Positions 5,395-8,768 of a DNA stretch of 8,768 nt are shown here, piece after piece; position 1 is the first letter of the stretch; each line of letters begins with the position of its first letter. Source of the stretch: a gamma proteobacterium symbiont of Bathyaustriella thionipta (GTDB taxonomy: Bacteria; Pseudomonadota; Gammaproteobacteria; Chromatiales; Chromatiaceae); the NCBI GenBank assembly GCA_025656895.1, contig JAHXHF010000205.1, positions 1 to 8,768 on the forward strand, read 5' to 3'. The notes beneath the pieces are model-generated. The model ran no database searches, was not told the origin of the DNA, and saw only the letters and a list, made by a program, of their open reading frames with translations. Position numbers and translations under genes: made by a program.

Positions 5395-6642
5395 ATGTTT
5401 AAGCCATTATCAGTCTTTATCGGTCTGCGTTACACGCGCGCCAAAAGACGCAACCATTTTATTTCCTTTATCTCGCTGTCTTCGGTGATTGGTACGGCTC
5501 TGTCGGTTATGCTGCTGATTACCGTATTGTCGGTGATGAACGGTTTTCACAAGGAAGTCCGTGAACGTATTCTGGGCATGGCCTCGCACGCGACCATTGC
5601 CGGTTTTCGAGGTGGCTTGCAAGACTGGCGTGACGCGGTGGAAAAGGTAAAGCAACATCCGCACGTGGTAGGGACTGCACCTTATGTAGAAGGGCAGGCT
5701 ATGGTGATGCGCAAACAGCAGGTCAGCGGTATTATTTTTCGCGGTATTGATACCAGTCTGGAACCGCAGGTATCCGATGTGGGCGAACATATGCTGGAAG
5801 GATCATTGACGGATCTGAGCGCAGGTTCATTCCATATCATTCTGGGGCGGGAACTGGCGCAGTTACTCAATGCCCATGTGGGTGACAAAATTACCCTGGT
5901 GACTCCGCAACTCAGTATGACTCCCACTGGCACCATGCCGAGGCTGAAACGATTTACCGTATCCGGTATTTTCGAAGTGGGCATGGGGGAATATGATCGC
6001 GGAGTCGGGCTGATCAACATCAAGGACGCGGCGCGCCTGATGCGCCTGGGTAATGCGGTTACCGGAGTTCGGCTGAAGCTGGATGATTTGTATCTGGCTC
6101 CCAAAGTGTCGCGTCAGCTGGCCAATCAATTACCCAGTATTTATCTGGTCAGTGACTGGACCCGCCAGCATCGTAATTTTTTCAGCGCATTGCAATCTGA
6201 AAAACGCATGATGTTTCTACTGTTGTTTTTGATTGTGCTGGTCGCGGTCTTTAATATTGTCTCCACGCTGGTGATGGTGGTTACTGACAAGCAGGCTGAT
6301 ATTGCCATTTTGCGTACTTTGGGTGCATCTCCGGGCATGATTATGCGAATTTTTATCTGGCAGGGCGCATTGCTGGGCTTGTTCGGCACGCTTATCGGTG
6401 TGTTTTGCGGTGTTTTGTTATCCCTGACTATTGATGATCTGGTGGCCTGGATTGAGCGCATGTTTAATGTCGATTTTCTGGATTCCAGTATCTATTACAT
6501 CAGCCGCCTGCCATCCGATTTACATTGGCAAGATGTCGGTGTCATTGCCTTGAGTACTTTTGTGATTACTCTGCTGGCAACCCTGTATCCGGCTACGCGT
6601 GCGGCTAAAACGCTGCCGGCCGAGGCTTTGCGTTATGAGTGA
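5395..6642 (+). CDS. lolC: Lipoprotein-releasing ABC transporter permease (LolC/LolE family)
   Basis: This inner-membrane permease of the Lol system detaches mature outer-membrane lipoproteins and passes them to LolA. The 415-residue protein has the family layout: TM1 at about 25-48, a large periplasmic domain (50-270), then TM2-TM4 at about 272-296, 318-346 and 381-400. It ends LYPATRAAKTLPAEALRYE, as do LolC proteins. The periplasmic domain contains a proline-bearing loop (TPQLSMTPTGTMPRLKRF, 170-187) at the place of the LolA-binding hook of LolC. The cytoplasmic part between TM2 and TM3 (DKQADIAILRTLGASPGMI) carries the coupling helix that contacts LolD. The ATG at 5395 lacks a clear ribosome site. 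The stop overlaps the lolD start by 8 bases. No second permease gene follows, so a homodimeric LolF-like complex is possible. Confidence 0.93.
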   Translation: MFKPLSVFIGLRYTRAKRRNHFISFISLSSVIGTALSVMLLITVLSVMNGFHKEVRERILGMASHATIAGFRGGLQDWRDAVEKVKQHPHVVGTAPYVEGQAMVMRKQQVSGIIFRGIDTSLEPQVSDVGEHMLEGSLTDLSAGSFHIILGRELAQLLNAHVGDKITLVTPQLSMTPTGTMPRLKRFTVSGIFEVGMGEYDRGVGLINIKDAARLMRLGNAVTGVRLKLDDLYLAPKVSRQLANQLPSIYLVSDWTRQHRNFFSALQSEKRMMFLLLFLIVLVAVFNIVSTLVMVVTDKQADIAILRTLGASPGMIMRIFIWQGALLGLFGTLIGVFCGVLLSLTIDDLVAWIERMFNVDFLDSSIYYISRLPSDLHWQDVGVIALSTFVITLLATLYPATRAAKTLPAEALRYE

Positions 6643-7315
6643 TACCGCTGTCATCCAATGCAAGGGCCTGTACCGCAGTTTTGCGGATGGTGAAGTTTCT
6701 GCCGAGGTATTGAAAGGTATAGACCTGAGTATTGGCGCGGGTGAACGGATAGCCATTACCGGTTCATCCGGTTCGGGAAAAAGCACCTTGCTGCATTGCC
6801 TGGGAGGGCTGGATAAACCGAGCAAAGGCGAGGTATTTCTGCTGGGAGATGCTTTCAATACCGTTTCAGAAAAGCGTCGCGGAGAATTGCGCAACCGGCA
6901 TTTGGGATTTATCTATCAGTTTCATCATTTGCTGCCGGAGTTTACCGCTCAGGAAAATGTAGCGGTACCGCTGATTATTGGCGGCGCGGCACCGCACAAG
7001 GCAATGCGCAGCGCGGCTGACATGCTGCAACGGGTCGGGCTGGAACATCGCATTCTGCACAAACCGGGAGAACTGTCCGGCGGTGAACGTCAGCGTGCGG
7101 CCATTGCACGCGCCTTGATTAATCGTCCGGATTGCATTCTGGCCGATGAACCGACCGGCAATCTGGATACCCACACCGCGCAGCAGGTCTATGATTTAAT
7201 GCTGGAATTAAACCAGGCTGCCGCTACCAGTCTGGTGGTGGTTACTCATGACCTGGATCTGGCACAGCGGATGGATCGGATATACCATCTGGAAGACGGC
7301 CATTTCGTTGCTTAG
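6635..7315 (+). CDS. lolD: Lipoprotein-releasing ABC transporter ATPase LolD
   Basis: This cytoplasmic ATPase powers the LolC-type permease. The 226-residue protein has Walker A GSSGSGKS (43-50), the Q-loop Q95 within the LolD-typical YQFHHLLPEF (94-103), signature LSGGE (147-151), Walker B ILADEP (168-173), the D-loop NLD and switch H205 (VVVTHD). All are intact and the length is that of LolD. ATG at 6635 is chosen: it overlaps the end of lolC and has GAGG 9 bases upstream. An upstream in-frame GTG at 6599 would add 12 residues from within lolC and is not preferred. Its last 74 bases are overlapped on the other strand by the DUF2062 gene. Confidence 0.96.
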   Translation: MSDTAVIQCKGLYRSFADGEVSAEVLKGIDLSIGAGERIAITGSSGSGKSTLLHCLGGLDKPSKGEVFLLGDAFNTVSEKRRGELRNRHLGFIYQFHHLLPEFTAQENVAVPLIIGGAAPHKAMRSAADMLQRVGLEHRILHKPGELSGGERQRAAIARALINRPDCILADEPTGNLDTHTAQQVYDLMLELNQAAATSLVVVTHDLDLAQRMDRIYHLEDGHFVA

Positions 7316-7871
7316 CAAAAACTTCGTTTAATTCCTTCTGACGCAAACGATGCTGTTTGCGCGCCTTTATGCGGCGCACCAGATGCAAGCGCCACAATAA
7401 ACGAATACTGATATAACCGAGACTGCCGGCCACCAGCCCCACCAGTACACTGCCGGCAAACAAAGGCTGCCAGATATGGCTGATGCTGTTGCTGAACCAT
7501 TGTACGGTCGGTTCAAAGTCACGCTCCGGAAGTTCAACGCCCAACAACCAGCTACCCACCAGATAATTAAAATAAAAGGCCGGTATCATGGTTAAAGGGT
7601 TGGTCAGCCATACCAGTGCAACCGATAGCGGCAGATTGGCACGCATGAATATAGAACAGACCGCAGCCGCAACCATTTGTGAAGGGATAGGAATACAGGC
7701 CCAGAACAGGCCGTTGGCAAAAGCGCTGGATGCGGAGCGCCGGTTCAAATGCCATAAATAGGGGCTGTGCAGCACCGGGCCAAAAATCTTCAGGCAGCGA
7801 TTGTCAAGCAGGCTTTTTCCGGGAATATACTGCTTTAACAGGCGCATAACGGGAATGATAAACTTTTCCAT
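7242..7871 (-). CDS. DUF2062 family membrane protein
   Basis: A 209-residue protein with the conserved DUF2062 blocks: WHLNRRSASSAFANGLFWAC (40-59), IPIPSQMVAAA (60-70) and LTNPLTMIPAFYFNYLVGSW (89-108). About three hydrophobic segments (48-74, 80-112, 134-160) are followed by a basic tail (RRIKARKQHRLRQKE). The function is unknown. In gammaproteobacteria the gene commonly sits between the lol genes and comEC, as here. ATG at 7871 has no clear ribosome site. ATG at 7847 (MRLLKQYIP) would fit the usual N-terminus of relatives better and is a real alternative. Residues from about 186 on, a Pro/Asp-rich tail, are encoded antisense to the end of lolD, and may be an extension left by loss of an earlier stop codon. 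Confidence 0.9.
   Translation of the reverse strand: MEKFIIPVMRLLKQYIPGKSLLDNRCLKIFGPVLHSPYLWHLNRRSASSAFANGLFWACIPIPSQMVAAAVCSIFMRANLPLSVALVWLTNPLTMIPAFYFNYLVGSWLLGVELPERDFEPTVQWFSNSISHIWQPLFAGSVLVGLVAGSLGYISIRLLWRLHLVRRIKARKQHRLRQKELNEVFAKQRNGRLPDGISDPSAVPDPGHE
7342..7377. other. Hairpins just after lolD, possible weak terminator
   Basis: CGCAAAC (7342-7348) and GTTTGCG (7355-7361) form a perfect 7-bp stem with a 6-base loop, 26 bases after the lolD stop. A second weaker stem, GCGCC/GGCGC (7361-7365 with 7373-7377), follows. There is no T-tract on the plus strand, so a standard Rho-independent terminator is not supported. The stretch is also coding for the DUF2062 protein on the minus strand. 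It may merely reflect codon content. Confidence 0.25.
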
Positions 7872-7958
7872 CTATATTTCAATGAAAGCGAGCTAATATT
7901 CTTGTTATTGTTATCGACAGGTTGCCTGTATTGGCTGGTCTAACTCTGGCGGACAAGG

Positions 7959-8768
7959 ATGTACGCAATCAATCTTTTTGCTTTCAGCGCCGGTATTATC
8001 GTGCTGTTGTTTATGCCGCAGTTACCCGGCTGGCCACTGCTCGGCATCGCTATAGGGATTTCCCTGTTCGTTTTTCTGCCCGGAAAATGGTGCATAGCGG
8101 GTTTGCTGGCACTGGGATTTCTGTTTGCCTGCTGGCGGGCTGAACTGCAACTGGCGGATCGACTGGATCCGCATCTGGAAAAACAGGACTTGCGTATTGT
8201 CGGCGTGGTGCAAGGCCTGCCACGTTCCAGCGGCAGCACCTTGCGATTTGATTTTCGCCCACAAAAAGCCTGGCTGGATGAGCAACAGGTGCCTGTACCC
8301 CAGCACATCAAATTATCCTGGTATGAAACACAGCAGCACCTTGAGCCGGGCCAGCAATGGCAGTTTGTAGTACGCTTGAAACGACCTCATGGTACCCAGA
8401 ACCCGGGCGGCTTTGATTATGAAGGCTGGCTGTTTCGCCAGTCTGTCGGTGCCAGCGGTTATGTGCGTGCAGCCAGGCTGCAAAGTGCTTTCCAGGCATC
8501 CGCCGCTGCGGTACTGGACAAACTGCGTTTTGATTTAAGTCACAAACTGCAAGGCATACTACAGCAGCAAGAGGCGGGCGGTATTGTGCTGGCACTGGTG
8601 CTGGGAGACCGCAGTCTGATTAGTGATGCGCAATGGCAACGCCTGCGCCAGGCCGGTATTGTGCATCTGGTGGCCATTTCCGGCCTGCATATTGGTTTGC
8701 TGGCAGCCGCCGGTTTTTGGCTGGGACGTTTTTTATCAGTATCTATACAATATATAGTTGTATCATCT
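7959..8768 (+). CDS. comEC: DNA internalisation protein ComEC/Rec2, 5' part (runs off window)
   Basis: This polytopic inner-membrane protein forms the channel through which single-stranded transforming DNA enters the cytoplasm. The first 270 residues are present without a stop. N-terminal hydrophobic segments (about 5-60) are followed by the soluble OB-like DUF4131 region (about 60-190) with the hallmark GGFDYEGWLFRQSVGASGY (150-168). Then the start of the competence domain appears, with LALVLGDRSLI (211-221) and HLVAISGLHIGLLAA (236-250). ATG at 7959 is the only plausible start, because TAA lies in frame at 7941; GGCGGA 5 bases upstream is the likely ribosome site. From about residue 260 the sequence loses similarity to what I expect of ComEC and becomes AT-rich, so the gene may be interrupted there. 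Confidence 0.93.
   Translation, partial: MYAINLFAFSAGIIVLLFMPQLPGWPLLGIAIGISLFVFLPGKWCIAGLLALGFLFACWRAELQLADRLDPHLEKQDLRIVGVVQGLPRSSGSTLRFDFRPQKAWLDEQQVPVPQHIKLSWYETQQHLEPGQQWQFVVRLKRPHGTQNPGGFDYEGWLFRQSVGASGYVRAARLQSAFQASAAAVLDKLRFDLSHKLQGILQQQEAGGIVLALVLGDRSLISDAQWQRLRQAGIVHLVAISGLHIGLLAAAGFWLGRFLSVSIQYIVVSS
8731..8768. other. AT-rich end of window inside comEC, possible insertion or repeat junction
   Basis: After the ComEC segment ending FWLGRF, the last dozen codons are almost all A/T-ending (TTA, TCA, GTA, TCT, ATA, CAA, TAT), unlike the upstream GC-rich codons. The stretch contains a perfect inverted repeat, ATACAA (8745-8750) and TTGTAT (8758-8763), around a 7-base loop. This fits the edge of an inserted mobile element with a subterminal palindrome. 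Too little sequence is present to identify one. Confidence 0.35.

Overview
The window looks like chromosomal DNA of a gammaproteobacterium. The main clues are the order lolC-lolD / DUF2062 / comEC, a two-step agmatine-to-putrescine route (aguA, aguB), and moderate GC in most genes. I cannot name the genus from sequence alone. Both ends may be the edges of repeated DNA: the left end is a nested inverted repeat, and the right end is an abrupt AT-rich stretch inside comEC.

Layout. Positions 1-967 hold no long gene. They contain a GC-rich nested inverted repeat (30-119), a very strong minus-strand terminator with a TTCG loop (211-236), a 38-codon minus-strand gene for a small acidic exported peptide (414-530), and an AT-rich stretch with a Fur-box-like sequence and iterated ATGTCA motifs (619-797). 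Positions 968-5304 form a tight minus-strand array. In transcription order it is: a small periplasmic protein, agmatine deiminase (aguA), an AT-rich four-helix membrane protein of unknown function, N-carbamoylputrescine amidase (aguB), then a good internal sigma70-type promoter, a TrpD-fold protein lacking the usual PRPP motifs, and a Rieske ferredoxin. Two junctions are ATGA overlaps, which suggests translational coupling. Positions 5395-7315 carry the plus-strand lipoprotein-release transporter pair lolC-lolD, with start and stop overlapping. A DUF2062 membrane protein (7242-7871, minus) overlaps the 3' end of lolD tail to tail. From 7959 the plus strand encodes the N-terminal 270 residues of ComEC/Rec2, cut by the window end.

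How the genes work together. AguA and AguB convert agmatine to N-carbamoylputrescine and then to putrescine, carbon dioxide and ammonia. The membrane protein between them is the odd member and its composition suggests a later arrival. The TrpD-like protein and the Rieske ferredoxin form their own promoter-headed pair whose reaction is unknown. LolC and LolD extract outer-membrane lipoproteins from the inner membrane. Only one permease gene is visible, so the complex may be of the single-permease (LolF) type. ComEC is the inner-membrane channel for transforming DNA, so the organism or its ancestor was probably naturally competent.

No full-scale new system such as a defence island or CRISPR array is visible. 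The most original items are the small exported peptide with its structured, terminator-capped 3' region, the TrpD-like/Rieske pair, and the possible insertion junction in comEC.
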